Source: Bacilli bacterium (GTDB taxonomy: Bacteria; Bacillota_I; Bacilli_A; RF39; UBA660). From it: a stretch of DNA of 64,000 nucleotides. Position 1 is the stretch's first letter, and each line of letters starts with the position of its first letter. The stretch lies in the NCBI GenBank assembly GCA_017436345.1, contig JAFSDH010000004.1, positions 264,084 to 328,083 of the forward strand. The letters run 5' to 3'. Shown piece by piece: positions 7,854-17,377 of the stretch. The notes under the pieces are model-generated. The model ran no database searches. It was not told the DNA's origin and saw only the letters and a list, made by a program, of their open reading frames with translations. The translations under genes were made by a program, and so were the position numbers.

Positions 7854-9725
7854 ATGTTTGAACAAAACCTTAAAGCAGTGCTTAAAAAATATAAAGGAAA
7901 ACCAATAAAGTTAAGCCAATTATATCAAGAAGTACATATAGGTATATTTACCGAAGAAGAAATCCAAAATAATCTAAGTAATCAAGAAATAATGAAAAAA
8001 TTTATGGAAAGTCTTAATGGAGCAATTATCGAAGAGACAGTTTCTACTATTGATATGACATCATATGATGGGACAGATTTTGGAACTATTAAAGTTGATT
8101 ATGGTTCTGCAGCTGATCCAATGCTAATGGTAAAATCAAGTAATACAATTCCAGTAGAAGCAGTTAGACTAAGCAAAAAAGATAATTTAACTATAATAAC
8201 AATACCAGATTTACATTTAGATAAGGGATGTTATAATCCTGATGGTACATTGAATAAAGCTCTTTTTGAAGAACGACTATTTTCTTTTATCCAATTTCGT
8301 GATGGTTTAATTGAAAAGATGAAACAAGAAGGAATTGAAATTGCGGGAATAGTTTTTACAGGTGACATTTTAGACGTTCCTGAAAAACTTAAAGGTAATC
8401 CAACTAAAATATCTGCTTATGCTACTGATGTAATAGATTCAATAAAAAAAGTTCGTTTAATCGCTCAAACAGATGAAATGAGTGAATTAAGAGGTGACGA
8501 ATCGTATTTTACAGCTTTTATAGCCGGAAATCATGATATGCGATTGGAACAAAGTGTTTTTGAAGAAGTAATGGAAGAATTTTCTAGTTATATTGGAAAA
8601 GATAGTATAAGTTTAGGTTTAGGATCGGCTAGAATAAAAGTTGGTGAACAATTTCTTGCTTTCATGCATCATAATTCATTAGATCCTGGTGTTTTTATGA
8701 CTAATAGTATGCAATTACGTGAAAAAAGAAATGAATTAACTTTCCAATTTGATAATTATTTAGAAATGTGTAATTCTTATTACAATTCAAGAGAATTCCA
8801 GGAGTTATTAAGTCATAAAGATTCTAGTATTAGTGAAGTTAGCTTTTTAATGACTAAAATGAATGAAAAACTTCTTAAAGAAAATCCTAAATTATATTAT
8901 TTTTATTTACCTTATATAACACCTAGTTCAGATAATGGAAATATTTCTAGAAATAATAATATTAAAAATGATATAAGTTTTTTCGAAAATTTTATTGGTA
9001 TAGAAAATGGAAGAATATGTTGTAATCGTGAAAATAAACCTAAAGTAGATGATTATATAGTATTTGCTAGAAGTCCTGGTTTTATTACTAAATTAGATAA
9101 CTTGGCACAGGAAATAGCAAAAAGAACAAATAATCCTGAAGAAATAGAAGAGCCAATGCGTTATTTTATGTTACCACAAATTGGAAGAAATGACGTTTAT
9201 ATGCCAGTATCATATATGTTAGCGCATTTCCATGCTCAAGAAATAGAAGATAGTAGAGTGCATCACCATGATGGCGAAACACCTGTTGTTGCTTTTGAAG
9301 AACCAGTAACAACTATACAGGCAAGAAAAAAAGTTCCAAGGGGAGAAAATGGTTATGCAAGAGATAATTCAGGAGGAGATTGGAAAAAAGAAGCTATTGC
9401 TTATGAGCAAAAAATGCCATTTGATTCAATACCTAAGAGCGAGAGTGGACGTTTAATGGGTGAAAAAAGTAATCCCAAAATTACCCCTAATCCTTATTTT
9501 TACGAAGATGAAACTAAATATGATTTTGACCCCAAAAGAGATAATATGGTTTTTGGTGTTAGATTATATGATATAAAACTTTCTAATGGAAAAATATCAC
9601 ATATATCAGCAAGAAATATTCAAGCAGAAACTATATTAATCCAACGAAATCCTTATCATTTAGTATCAGTAATGTTTACTGATGGTGAAACATATAATCA
9701 AGAAATTTCATCAGTAAGAAGATAA
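7854..9725 (+). CDS. Large calcineurin-like metallophosphoesterase, unknown substrate
   Basis: A 623-residue protein with a calcineurin-type phosphoesterase core: D119-x-H121 (IPDLHLD), G170-D171-x-x-D174 (TGDILDVP), G225-N-H-D228 (AGNHDMR), a histidine in FMHHNS near 272, and a late HxH (LAHFHAQ) near 457. That metal-ligand set predicts a two-metal phosphatase or nuclease. About 100 residues precede the core, and a long insert plus a C-terminal beta-rich domain follow. There is no signal or membrane segment. The length and extra domains differ from common family members (SbcD, YfcE, UshA), so the substrate is unknown. AGGAG precedes ATG 7854. Confidence 0.78.
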   Translation: MFEQNLKAVLKKYKGKPIKLSQLYQEVHIGIFTEEEIQNNLSNQEIMKKFMESLNGAIIEETVSTIDMTSYDGTDFGTIKVDYGSAADPMLMVKSSNTIPVEAVRLSKKDNLTIITIPDLHLDKGCYNPDGTLNKALFEERLFSFIQFRDGLIEKMKQEGIEIAGIVFTGDILDVPEKLKGNPTKISAYATDVIDSIKKVRLIAQTDEMSELRGDESYFTAFIAGNHDMRLEQSVFEEVMEEFSSYIGKDSISLGLGSARIKVGEQFLAFMHHNSLDPGVFMTNSMQLREKRNELTFQFDNYLEMCNSYYNSREFQELLSHKDSSISEVSFLMTKMNEKLLKENPKLYYFYLPYITPSSDNGNISRNNNIKNDISFFENFIGIENGRICCNRENKPKVDDYIVFARSPGFITKLDNLAQEIAKRTNNPEEIEEPMRYFMLPQIGRNDVYMPVSYMLAHFHAQEIEDSRVHHHDGETPVVAFEEPVTTIQARKKVPRGENGYARDNSGGDWKKEAIAYEQKMPFDSIPKSESGRLMGEKSNPKITPNPYFYEDETKYDFDPKRDNMVFGVRLYDIKLSNGKISHISARNIQAETILIQRNPYHLVSVMFTDGETYNQEISSVRR

Positions 9726-9750
9726 AGTAGAGAAATCTACTTTTTTTCTT
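9724..9750 (+). terminator. Terminator after the metallophosphoesterase
   Basis: AAAGTAGA / TCTACTTT stem with GAAA tetraloop and T-run. Confidence 0.88.
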
Positions 9751-9766
9751 ATTTTAAAACTTTTAC

Positions 9767-9795
9767 TTATCAATTTATTACTCTTATGATAAAAT
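9767..9795 (+). promoter_or_regulatory. lepA promoter
   Basis: TTATCA (9767-9772), 17 bases, TAAAAT (9790-9795) preceded by TGA (extended -10). Confidence 0.6.
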
Positions 9796-9812
9796 AAAGC
9801 AAGGTGATATAT

Positions 9813-11615
9813 ATGGAACTATCTCATATAAGGAATTTCTCAATTATAGCGCATATTGATCATGGTAAAAGTACGTTAGCGGATCGTATCTTAGAAGTAA
9901 CTAATGCAGTTACTAAAAGAGAAGCTAAAGCGCAACTTTTAGATAGTATGGATCTAGAAAGAGAAAGAGGAATAACAATAAAATTAAATACAGCAGCACT
10001 TAGATATAACTATAATGGTGAAGAATATAATTTGAACTTAATTGATACACCAGGACATGTAGATTTTACGTATGAAGTAAGTCGTAGCCTAGCGGCTTGT
10101 GAAGGAGCACTTCTTGTTGTCGATGCAGCTCAAGGAATTGAAGCTCAAACCCTTGCTAATTTATATTTAGCGATGGAAAATGATTTAACTATTATTCCTG
10201 TAATAAACAAAATAGATTTACCAAGTGCCGACATACCAAAAGTAAAGAAAGAATTACATGATTTACTTGGATTTAATGATGATGAAATTGTTCTTACAAG
10301 CGCTAAAACTGGAGAAGGTATAAAAGAATTAGTTGATAAAATAGTCGAAGTTATCCCACCTCCAAAAGGCGATCGTAATGGGAAACTACAAGCATTAATT
10401 TTTGATAGTATTTTTGATAGCTATCGCGGTGTAATTATTTCAAATAGAGTAGTAAATGGAAAAATTAAAGTTGGAGATACTATTAAAATGATGGAAACTG
10501 ATGCTGAATATGAAGTAGTAGAATTAATGGTAAACACTCCAAAAGAAGAAAAAAAACAAGAACTTGTTGCTGGTGAAGTAGGAATGATTGCAGCAAGTAT
10601 TAAAAACATTCAAGATATTAAAGTTGGAGATACTATTACTAATGCTAAAAATCCAGCTGAAGATGCTTTGCCTGGATACCAACCAATGAAATCAATGGTA
10701 TTTTGTGGTTTATTTCCAATCGAATCAAATAAATTTGAAGATTTGCGTGAAGCATTAAATAAATTAAAACTAAATGACGCTAGTTTAATTTTTGAACCTG
10801 AAACTTCAAGTGCTTTAGGTTTTGGGTTTAGATGTGGTTTCTTAGGACTTTTACATATGGATATTATTAAAGAACGAATTACTAGGGAATTTAACATAGA
10901 GCTAATTACAACAGCTCCATCTGTTGTATATGAGGCTATTCTTACCAATGGTGATTTAGAACTTATTGATGCCCCAACTAAGATGCCAGAACAAACGAAA
11001 CTAAAAGAAGTACGTGAACCATATATTAGGACAAATATCTTTACTCCAAGTGAATATATCGGACCTATTATGGAACTTTGTCAGGATAAAAGAGGTAATT
11101 ATATCAGTATGGAATATATTGATGCAACTCGTGTTAATATTCATTATGAATTACCACTTTCAGAAATTGTATATGATTTCTTTGATAAATTAAAATCATA
11201 TACAAAAGGATATGCATCATTCGATTATGAATTAATTGGATATAAAACAAGTAATCTATGTAAGATGGATATTTTATTAAATGGAGAAGTAATAGATGCT
11301 TTAAGCGTTATCGTTCATAAAGATTTTGCGTATAATCGTGGTAAAGCAGTTGTAGAACACTTAAAAGAAGCTATTCCTCGTCAATTATTTGAAATACCTA
11401 TTCAAGCAGCATTAGGTAATAAAATAATTGCTAGAAGTACAGTAAAAGCACTTCGTAAAGATGTTCTTGCTAAATGTTATGGTGGAGATGTATCTCGTAA
11501 AAGAAAACTTCTAGAAAAACAAAAAGAAGGTAAAAAGAAAATGAAACAAATTGGTAGTGTAGAACTTCCTCAAGAAGCATTTATGAGTGTTCTAGCTATG
11601 GATGAGTCAAAATAG
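9813..11615 (+). CDS. lepA: Elongation factor 4 (LepA)
   Basis: Translational GTPase that acts on stalled or mis-translocated ribosomes. G motifs: [32 protein letters not shown]-like domains follow, and the LepA-specific C-terminus contains [18 protein letters not shown]. Length (600) is standard. ATG 9813 lies six bases after AAGGTG; an in-frame GTG at 9804 overlaps that site and is rejected. In most Firmicutes hemW follows lepA directly; here four paralogous genes come between. Confidence 0.98.
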   Translation: MELSHIRNFSIIAHIDHGKSTLADRILEVTNAVTKREAKAQLLDSMDLERERGITIKLNTAALRYNYNGEEYNLNLIDTPGHVDFTYEVSRSLAACEGALLVVDAAQGIEAQTLANLYLAMENDLTIIPVINKIDLPSADIPKVKKELHDLLGFNDDEIVLTSAKTGEGIKELVDKIVEVIPPPKGDRNGKLQALIFDSIFDSYRGVIISNRVVNGKIKVGDTIKMMETDAEYEVVELMVNTPKEEKKQELVAGEVGMIAASIKNIQDIKVGDTITNAKNPAEDALPGYQPMKSMVFCGLFPIESNKFEDLREALNKLKLNDASLIFEPETSSALGFGFRCGFLGLLHMDIIKERITREFNIELITTAPSVVYEAILTNGDLELIDAPTKMPEQTKLKEVREPYIRTNIFTPSEYIGPIMELCQDKRGNYISMEYIDATRVNIHYELPLSEIVYDFFDKLKSYTKGYASFDYELIGYKTSNLCKMDILLNGEVIDALSVIVHKDFAYNRGKAVVEHLKEAIPRQLFEIPIQAALGNKIIARSTVKALRKDVLAKCYGGDVSRKRKLLEKQKEGKKKMKQIGSVELPQEAFMSVLAMDESK

Positions 11616-11616
11616 T

Positions 11617-11645
11617 TGAAAAAAAAGGTATTATATGATATAATA
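11617..11645 (+). promoter_or_regulatory. Promoter of the A1-A4 paralog array
   Basis: TTGAAA (11617-11622), 17 bases, TATAAT (11640-11645) with TGA just upstream. It starts two bases after the lepA stop codon, so the array has its own strong promoter. Confidence 0.78.
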
Positions 11646-11671
11646 TCTTTTGCTATTTTTAGGGGGATATT

Positions 11672-12313
11672 ATGAAAAATTATATTAACGAAGCACGTGC
11701 TCATAATGTAAGAATTTATAACGGAAGTAAATATTTACAATCATATCGTATTAATAGAGAAAAAAATTTTGTTTCGCTAAAATACATGAATGGTTATACT
11801 GATATTATTGATTTAAAAGAAACTTCTAAAGAAGAATTAGATAAAAGACAAAGAGATGATTTAAACGAAATAGAAAAAGAAGTAAAAGAAAAAACGTCGT
11901 TTGAAATTAAGTATAATGGTATTGTATCTGGAGCTTATGTTGTAATAGGAACATTATTAAGAACTATGGGGAGTGCTGGAAGTTTTGTTTGGTTGGTATG
12001 GTCAGGTTATTTTTTATCAAAAGCTATAAGACCTCTTCGTCTAAGAAAAGATATTCAATTAGCTGGTTGGATTTATGATAATAAAGATAAAGTAAATGAA
12101 GTTATTCAAGATGAAGTATATGAAAAAGCACCAAATCTAAAAATAACAGCAACTACTAATAATGCACCACTTGATGTTTATCCATATGCTGAAGTACCAT
12201 ATCCTAAAGAAATGTTTGAAAATGGAATCGATTTAAATAATATTGATTATCTAAATAATAAACAATTACGAAGTTTAAAAAGAAAAGTTTTAAGAAAAGA
12301 AAGAAGAAAATAA
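11672..12313 (+). CDS. Array A paralog 1: unknown protein with membrane hairpin
   Basis: First of four tandem paralogs (213 aa), no family recognised. Shared plan: ~75-residue N-terminal part with an RINREKNFVSLKYMNGYTD beta stretch, a central hydrophobic hairpin (~residues 88-125), a conserved helix WIYDNKDKVNEVI, then VPYPKEMFENGIDLNNID and a very basic C-terminal tail (LKRKVLRKERRK). The basic segments suggest both ends face the cytoplasm. ATG 11672 follows AGGGGGA. Its conserved helix is encoded by a 39-base stretch identical to one in A3, marking these two as the closest pair. Confidence 0.75.
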   Translation: MKNYINEARAHNVRIYNGSKYLQSYRINREKNFVSLKYMNGYTDIIDLKETSKEELDKRQRDDLNEIEKEVKEKTSFEIKYNGIVSGAYVVIGTLLRTMGSAGSFVWLVWSGYFLSKAIRPLRLRKDIQLAGWIYDNKDKVNEVIQDEVYEKAPNLKITATTNNAPLDVYPYAEVPYPKEMFENGIDLNNIDYLNNKQLRSLKRKVLRKERRK

Positions 12314-12314
12314 T

Positions 12315-12974
12315 ATGATTAATTATTATATAGATGCTAATATCAGAATAAAAAAGATAGCTAATTATGATAAATTAATAAAAAATTTTTCTATTGATAA
12401 ATCAAATCAATATATCGAAATTAGATATATGTGCGGTAAAGAAGAAGAAGTTCCATATACAAGAGCTAAATATGAAGAATTAGACTTAGTGCAACAAAAA
12501 CAATTTGAAAAGATGCAAGAAGATATTTATCCAAAATTAAATCGTCATACAGTAGGATTAGGAAGTGCGGTAACATTATCATCAGCTGTTGCTATTGGTA
12601 ATTTAGTAATTGGTAATCCATTAATTGCAATTGCATGTCTTTCATCAACAACTGGGGGACTTATGCAAACAAAATGTATAAAGATAAAAAGAGAAATGGA
12701 ATTAATATCATGGATAAATAATAATCGTTGTGGAGTAAATCAAATTATAAAAGAAGAAGTTGAAAAACTAGTTGCTCCAGAAAACTTCGATGCAAATAGT
12801 ATTAATCCAACAATAAAAGTTTACCCAGAACATGATACTATTTATCCAGAAGAAATGTATTATCATGGGATAAATCTTAGTAACATGGATCAAATCGGTT
12901 TAAATGGATTAAGACATCTTAAAAGAAAAGTAAAAAAAAGACAAAGACAAGAAAAAAGAATTAAAGATAAATAA
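12315..12974 (+). CDS. Array A paralog 2: unknown protein with membrane hairpin
   Basis: 219 aa, divergent member of the A family. The central hydrophobic hairpin (SAVTLSSAVAIGNLVIGNP...) is small-residue rich, the helix reads SWINNNRCGVNQIIKEEV, and the end has IYPEEMYYHGINLSNMD with LRHLKRKVKKRQRQEKR. It starts one base after the A1 stop with only a purine-rich (AGAAAGAAGAAAA) region in front instead of a clear Shine-Dalgarno, so it probably depends on translation of A1. Function unknown. Confidence 0.72.
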   Translation: MINYYIDANIRIKKIANYDKLIKNFSIDKSNQYIEIRYMCGKEEEVPYTRAKYEELDLVQQKQFEKMQEDIYPKLNRHTVGLGSAVTLSSAVAIGNLVIGNPLIAIACLSSTTGGLMQTKCIKIKREMELISWINNNRCGVNQIIKEEVEKLVAPENFDANSINPTIKVYPEHDTIYPEEMYYHGINLSNMDQIGLNGLRHLKRKVKKRQRQEKRIKDK

Positions 12975-13008
12975 GTACTTAATTGATAAATTCGTTCAGG
13001 GGGATAAA

Positions 13009-13662
13009 ATGAAAGATTATATTTACGAAGCAAAAAAACACGGATTAACTATATATTCACCAAGTTATAAGTCTGATTACATAAAAGGATATACATTAAA
13101 TCGTGAAAATAATTATGTATTGATTAAATACGCTGATGGAAGATTAGAAAATAAAGAAATCGAAGAAAATACAATTAGTGAATTAAATGATTCTATGAAA
13201 AGAACATTTGATTTTTATTGCGAAAAAATCTTTCCTAAAGTAAAAGAACAAATTGGATGGAAAGGTGGCATAGTTGGACTAGATTTAATTAATGCTTCTT
13301 TAAATTTATCTTTACAAAATTATTTTTCTGGTTTTTGTTGGTTAACATGTGCAGCATTATACTATATTCAAATTCACGCACCATTAAAATTACAAAGAGA
13401 ATTAAAGTTAGTTTCCTGGATTTATGATAATAAAGATAAAGTAAATGAAGTTATTAAAGAAGAAGTAGATTCTAAAATCGAAAAGCCAGAAATAACCGCA
13501 ACAACAAACAATCTTCCAACACTTGAATATCCTACCTCTTTAGTACCATATTCAGAAGAAATGTACGAAGAAGGAATAAACCTAAATAATATAGATAGCT
13601 TAGATAATAAAACTTTAAGAAAGTTAAAAAGAAAAGTACTTAAAAAAGAAAGGGGAAAATAA
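13009..13662 (+). CDS. Array A paralog 3: unknown protein with membrane hairpin
   Basis: 217 aa, closest to A1: both start with K-[ND]-Y-I-x-EA, both contain WIYDNKDKVNEVI and ITATTNN, and both end with LKRKVLxKER. The hydrophobic hairpin (~residues 86-125) has a different sequence from that of A1, so the membrane part diverges faster than the helix and tail. ATG 13009 has CAGGGGGA in front and 34 bases separate it from A2. Confidence 0.74.
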   Translation: MKDYIYEAKKHGLTIYSPSYKSDYIKGYTLNRENNYVLIKYADGRLENKEIEENTISELNDSMKRTFDFYCEKIFPKVKEQIGWKGGIVGLDLINASLNLSLQNYFSGFCWLTCAALYYIQIHAPLKLQRELKLVSWIYDNKDKVNEVIKEEVDSKIEKPEITATTNNLPTLEYPTSLVPYSEEMYEEGINLNNIDSLDNKTLRKLKRKVLKKERGK

Positions 13663-13663
13663 A

Positions 13664-14293
13664 ATGATAGATTATCCAAAATTAATAAATAAAATAGATA
13701 TTAGTCCAAGATTTAATACAATTGCTAGTCATTTAAATAAAGAAGGATTTGTATTAAAAGGAAAAGAATTAAATGATAAAGAAATGTTTGTTATTAAAAG
13801 TGATAATTCTAGTGAGATAATGTCAAAAGAAGAACTAGAAAAAAGACAAAAAAGGCAAATTGATTATATATCAGAACATGCAGAAGAAGGAATAAAAACA
13901 GGAACTACCTGTAACTGTATTTTAATGGGATTAAGTGCGTTAATGATTGCTAATGCAATATTAATAAAAGTACCATTATTTGGAGCGTGTTTCGCATATT
14001 TTGGAGGTATTTCTTTTGTTGAACAATATAAAATTAATAAACTAAAAAAGAATATCAAAATAGATAAATGGTTTTCAGATAATGAAGAAAAAGTCCAAGA
14101 AAAATTAAAACGAGATACAAAATTATATCAAAAACTTAGTGATGCTTCTAAAGTAATTCTAACAAGAGATGGGAAAATAACTTTAAATAATATTGACGAA
14201 TTCCCTAAAAATGATTTAAGATTAGTTAGAAGAAATATATCTAGACAAATGAAAAAAGAAGAAAAAGCAAAACAAAAAACTTTATCTAGATAA
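13664..14293 (+). CDS. Array A paralog 4: unknown protein with membrane hairpin
   Basis: 209 aa, the most divergent A member. It keeps the hydrophobic hairpin (residues ~85-120, with CNCILMGLSALMIANA), a shortened KWFSDNEEKVQEKLKRD helix in place of WIYDNKDKVNEVI, and an LNNIDEFPKNDLRLVRRNI block equivalent to LNNIDYLNNKQLRSLKRKV in A1. The GI-x-LNNID segment of the other members is reduced. AGGGGA precedes ATG 13664, one base after the A3 stop. hemW follows at 16 bases. Confidence 0.7.
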   Translation: MIDYPKLINKIDISPRFNTIASHLNKEGFVLKGKELNDKEMFVIKSDNSSEIMSKEELEKRQKRQIDYISEHAEEGIKTGTTCNCILMGLSALMIANAILIKVPLFGACFAYFGGISFVEQYKINKLKKNIKIDKWFSDNEEKVQEKLKRDTKLYQKLSDASKVILTRDGKITLNNIDEFPKNDLRLVRRNISRQMKKEEKAKQKTLSR

Positions 14294-14309
14294 TAAAGGA
14301 GTGTGTAAT

Positions 14310-15413
14310 ATGAAAGAAATAAAATCTTTATATCTACACATTCCTTTTTGTATGCAAATATGTTCTTACTGTGATTTTTGTAAAATGTTTTATAATGAAA
14401 AAATGGTTAATGACTATTTAGAAGAATTAGAAAAAGAAATAACTAAAAATTACCAAAATGATATCTTAAAGACTATATATATTGGAGGAGGAACACCATC
14501 TTCTTTAAAAGATTATCAATTAGATAAACTATTTTTTATAACAGATAAATTTAATATAGAAAAAGAATATGAATTTACATTTGAATGTAATATCTCGGAT
14601 ATAAATAAAGAATTATTAGAAAAACTAAAAGAAAATAAAGTAAATAGAATTAGTATTGGAATAGAAACAATTAATGAAAAGTTTTATGAATTAATAAATA
14701 GATATAATGATAAAGAAGATATAAAAGAAAAAATAAAACTAACAAAAAAATATTTTAATAATATAAATATTGATTTAATGTATGGTTTTCCAAACGAGAC
14801 TCTTAATGATTTAATAAATGATTTAGAATTTTTTAAAGACTTAGATGTACCACATATATCAATATATTCTTTAATATTAGAAGAAAATACTAAACTTTAT
14901 ATCAATAATACTAAACCACTTGATGAAGAACTAGAATCAAATATGTATTATTATATAATTAATTATTTAAAAAAATTGGGATATAAGCATTATGAGATAA
15001 GCAACTTCTCAAAAGAAGGATATGAATCAAAACATAATTTAACATATTGGAATAACGAAGAATATTATGGGTTTGGTTTATCTTCAGGAGGATATGTTAA
15101 TAATAAAAGATATACAAATACTAGAAGTTTAAATAATTATTTAAAAGGAAACTATAAACTTGAAGAAGAAGAACTTGATTTGCAAACAAAGATGGAAAAT
15201 GAGATGATTCTAGGCCTTAGAAAAATGATTGGAATAAAAAAAGATGAATTCTTTTTGAAATATAATTTCAAAATCGAAGATATTTTTGATATAATGAATA
15301 TGGTTGATAAAAAATTAATAGAAGATAGAGAAGGATATATAAGAATACCTGAAGATAAACTCTATTTATCTAACTCAATTTTAGTTAATTTTATAGGAGG
15401 TAGTAATGAATAA
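14310..15413 (+). CDS. hemW: Heme chaperone HemW-like radical SAM protein
   Basis: Radical SAM protein of the HemN/HemW group. The cluster motif lies in HIPFCMQICSYCDFC (CxxxCxYC) near the N-terminus, followed by IGGGTPS and the ISIGIET and DLMYGFPNET blocks; the extra Cys after CDF is common in HemW. HemW proteins deliver heme rather than oxidise coproporphyrinogen. Length (367) is normal. ATG 14310 lies 8 bases after AAGGAG; an in-frame GTG at 14301 is rejected. lepA-hemW proximity supports HemW over HemN. Confidence 0.9.
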   Translation: MKEIKSLYLHIPFCMQICSYCDFCKMFYNEKMVNDYLEELEKEITKNYQNDILKTIYIGGGTPSSLKDYQLDKLFFITDKFNIEKEYEFTFECNISDINKELLEKLKENKVNRISIGIETINEKFYELINRYNDKEDIKEKIKLTKKYFNNINIDLMYGFPNETLNDLINDLEFFKDLDVPHISIYSLILEENTKLYINNTKPLDEELESNMYYYIINYLKKLGYKHYEISNFSKEGYESKHNLTYWNNEEYYGFGLSSGGYVNNKRYTNTRSLNNYLKGNYKLEEEELDLQTKMENEMILGLRKMIGIKKDEFFLKYNFKIEDIFDIMNMVDKKLIEDREGYIRIPEDKLYLSNSILVNFIGGSNE

Positions 15414-15990
15414 AGTTGCAGTTTTTGAAAAAGAATTAAAGTATATAAAAAATGAATCATATAAAAATGATACAATGTACCTGATTGACAGTTTGCCTGA
15501 TTATTTCTTTGAAGTAGAAGCCGCATCAACTGGTAAATATCATCCTCGATTTGCGAGTGGAGAAGGTGGATTAGTTAGACATACAAAAGCTGCTGTAAGA
15601 ATTGCTTATGAACTACTATCCGACCCAGCAATCGGGAATAAATATACCGATGGTGAAAAAGATTTAATGCTTATTGCATTAATGCTTCATGATGGTTTAA
15701 AAAAGGGAAAAGAATGCAGTAGATATACTAAATTTGAACATCCATTATTAGTAGGGGAATTTATTAAAGAAAATAAAGCTAATTTAAATTTTAGTGATGA
15801 AGAAATAAATTTCTTAGCAGATACTATTGCAACTCATATGGGACCATGGACACAAGATTATAATGGTAATGAAGTTTTACCTTATCCTAAAACTAAATTT
15901 CAAAACTTTGTCCATATGTGTGATTTCTTAGCAAGTAGAAAAGTAATTGATATTAATTTCGATGAAAACAATAATATAGTGGAGGAGTAA
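15406..15990 (+). CDS. HD-domain phosphohydrolase
   Basis: A 194-residue HD-superfamily protein: first His in GGLVRHTKAAVRIA, the HD pair in MLHDGLKKG, later His in FEHPLLVGEF and THMGPW. Such proteins hydrolyse nucleotides or phosphodiesters; the substrate is not evident. It overlaps the end of hemW by 8 bases (GGAGG before ATG 15406) and lies 4 bases before thyA, so a link to deoxynucleotide metabolism is an inference from neighbours. Confidence 0.82.
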   Translation: MNKVAVFEKELKYIKNESYKNDTMYLIDSLPDYFFEVEAASTGKYHPRFASGEGGLVRHTKAAVRIAYELLSDPAIGNKYTDGEKDLMLIALMLHDGLKKGKECSRYTKFEHPLLVGEFIKENKANLNFSDEEINFLADTIATHMGPWTQDYNGNEVLPYPKTKFQNFVHMCDFLASRKVIDINFDENNNIVEE

Positions 15991-15994
15991 TGAT

Positions 15995-16897
15995 ATGTCT
16001 AAGTTTGATGTAGATTATATTAATTTATGTAAAAGAATATTAAATGAAGGTGTTGAAGTAGAAAATAGAACAGGGGTAAATACTATTAAGGTACCATCAC
16101 ATCATTTTCATTTTGATTTAAGTGAAGAGTTTCCTGTTTTAACAACTAAACAATTATATTTTAAAGCAGCAATTATTGAAATGCTTTGGATATATCAAGA
16201 ACAATCTAACGATGTTAGATGGTTACAAGAACGTGGAGTAAAAATTTGGGATGAATGGGAAATAGCTGAAGATGGATATTGGCGTGCAACACAAATGTTA
16301 CCTAATGAAGAAGGCGTTTTAGAAAAAAAAGAAGTAGAAAAATACTTTGGAGAAGAATGGGCTCATACTATTGGAACAGCTTATGGTTGGATCGTAAAAA
16401 ACTTTCAATTAATTGATAAATTAATCGATAGATTAAAAAATAATCCAAATGATCGAAGAATGGTACTTAGCCTATGGCAAGATCAATTTATTGATACAGC
16501 TGTACTTCCATCATGTGTTTGGAGTAGTGAATGGGATGTAACTGATGGAAAATTAAATTGTTGGGTACATCAAAGAAGTTGTGATGTACCATTAGGACTT
16601 CCATTTAATGTAACACAATATGCAACTCTTTTATCACTTCTTGCACATTGTACAGGTTTAGAACCAGGAACAATTGATTGGAGTATAAAAGATGCTCATA
16701 TCTATGTAAATCAAGTAGACGGTATTAAAGAACAAATTAAACGATTTGATGAACAAGGACACTTACCAGCACCAGAGTTATGGATTGATCCAGAAGTAAG
16801 AGATTTCTATGAAATTGATAATTCACGCGAACTAAAACATGTAAAAGTTAAAAAATATGAACATATGGGACCTATTAAATTCCCAATCGCTCAATAA
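15995..16897 (+). CDS. thyA: Thymidylate synthase
   Basis: Converts dUMP to dTMP with methylenetetrahydrofolate, yielding dihydrofolate for the next gene product. Visible motifs: ENRTGVNT, DRRMVLSLW, the nucleophile Cys in LPSCVW, HQRSCDVPLGLPFN and DAHIYVNQ. The active-site context PSCVWSSEWDV differs from the common PPCH. At 300 residues it is longer than E. coli ThyA, with an insert around residues 95-125. GGAGG precedes ATG 15995. Confidence 0.96.
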   Translation: MSKFDVDYINLCKRILNEGVEVENRTGVNTIKVPSHHFHFDLSEEFPVLTTKQLYFKAAIIEMLWIYQEQSNDVRWLQERGVKIWDEWEIAEDGYWRATQMLPNEEGVLEKKEVEKYFGEEWAHTIGTAYGWIVKNFQLIDKLIDRLKNNPNDRRMVLSLWQDQFIDTAVLPSCVWSSEWDVTDGKLNCWVHQRSCDVPLGLPFNVTQYATLLSLLAHCTGLEPGTIDWSIKDAHIYVNQVDGIKEQIKRFDEQGHLPAPELWIDPEVRDFYEIDNSRELKHVKVKKYEHMGPIKFPIAQ

Positions 16898-17376
16898 TGA
16901 AACTATCACTTATAGCAGCAATTGGTCAAAATAATGAACTTGGTAAAGATAATGATTTAATTTGGCATTTACCAGGAGATTTAAAATTTTTTAAAGAAAC
17001 GACTATGGGTAAAAAAATAGCAATGGGATATAAAACATATCTATCATTACCTAAAAAGTTACCTGGTCGTAAATATATAGTTTTTACATTTCATGATCGC
17101 GAGTTAGATCCAGATATCGAAGTTTTTAAAAGTAAAGAGGAATTTTTTGAAAAAAATAAAGATAGTGAAGAAGAAATCTTTATAATAGGTGGAGCTAGTA
17201 TATATAAACAATTTATTGACGACTGTGATAATTTATATTTAACAGAAGTAGCGGCAACGGCCGAAGCTGACGTTTTTTTCCCAGAATTTAATAGAGATAA
17301 TTATACAAGTGAGCTTATTAGAGAAAACGAAGAAAATGGTATAAAATATAAACATATGGTATATAGGAGAAAGTAA
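16897..17376 (+). CDS. dfrA: Dihydrofolate reductase
   Basis: Regenerates tetrahydrofolate from the dihydrofolate made by ThyA. Motifs: SLIAAIGQNNELGKDNDLIWHLPGD at the N-terminus, the GRK nucleotide-binding turn, and IIGGASIYKQF. Length (159) is normal. Its ATG shares a base with the thyA stop (TAATG), so the two are translationally coupled. Confidence 0.96.
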   Translation: MKLSLIAAIGQNNELGKDNDLIWHLPGDLKFFKETTMGKKIAMGYKTYLSLPKKLPGRKYIVFTFHDRELDPDIEVFKSKEEFFEKNKDSEEEIFIIGGASIYKQFIDDCDNLYLTEVAATAEADVFFPEFNRDNYTSELIRENEENGIKYKHMVYRRK

Positions 17377-17377
17377 T

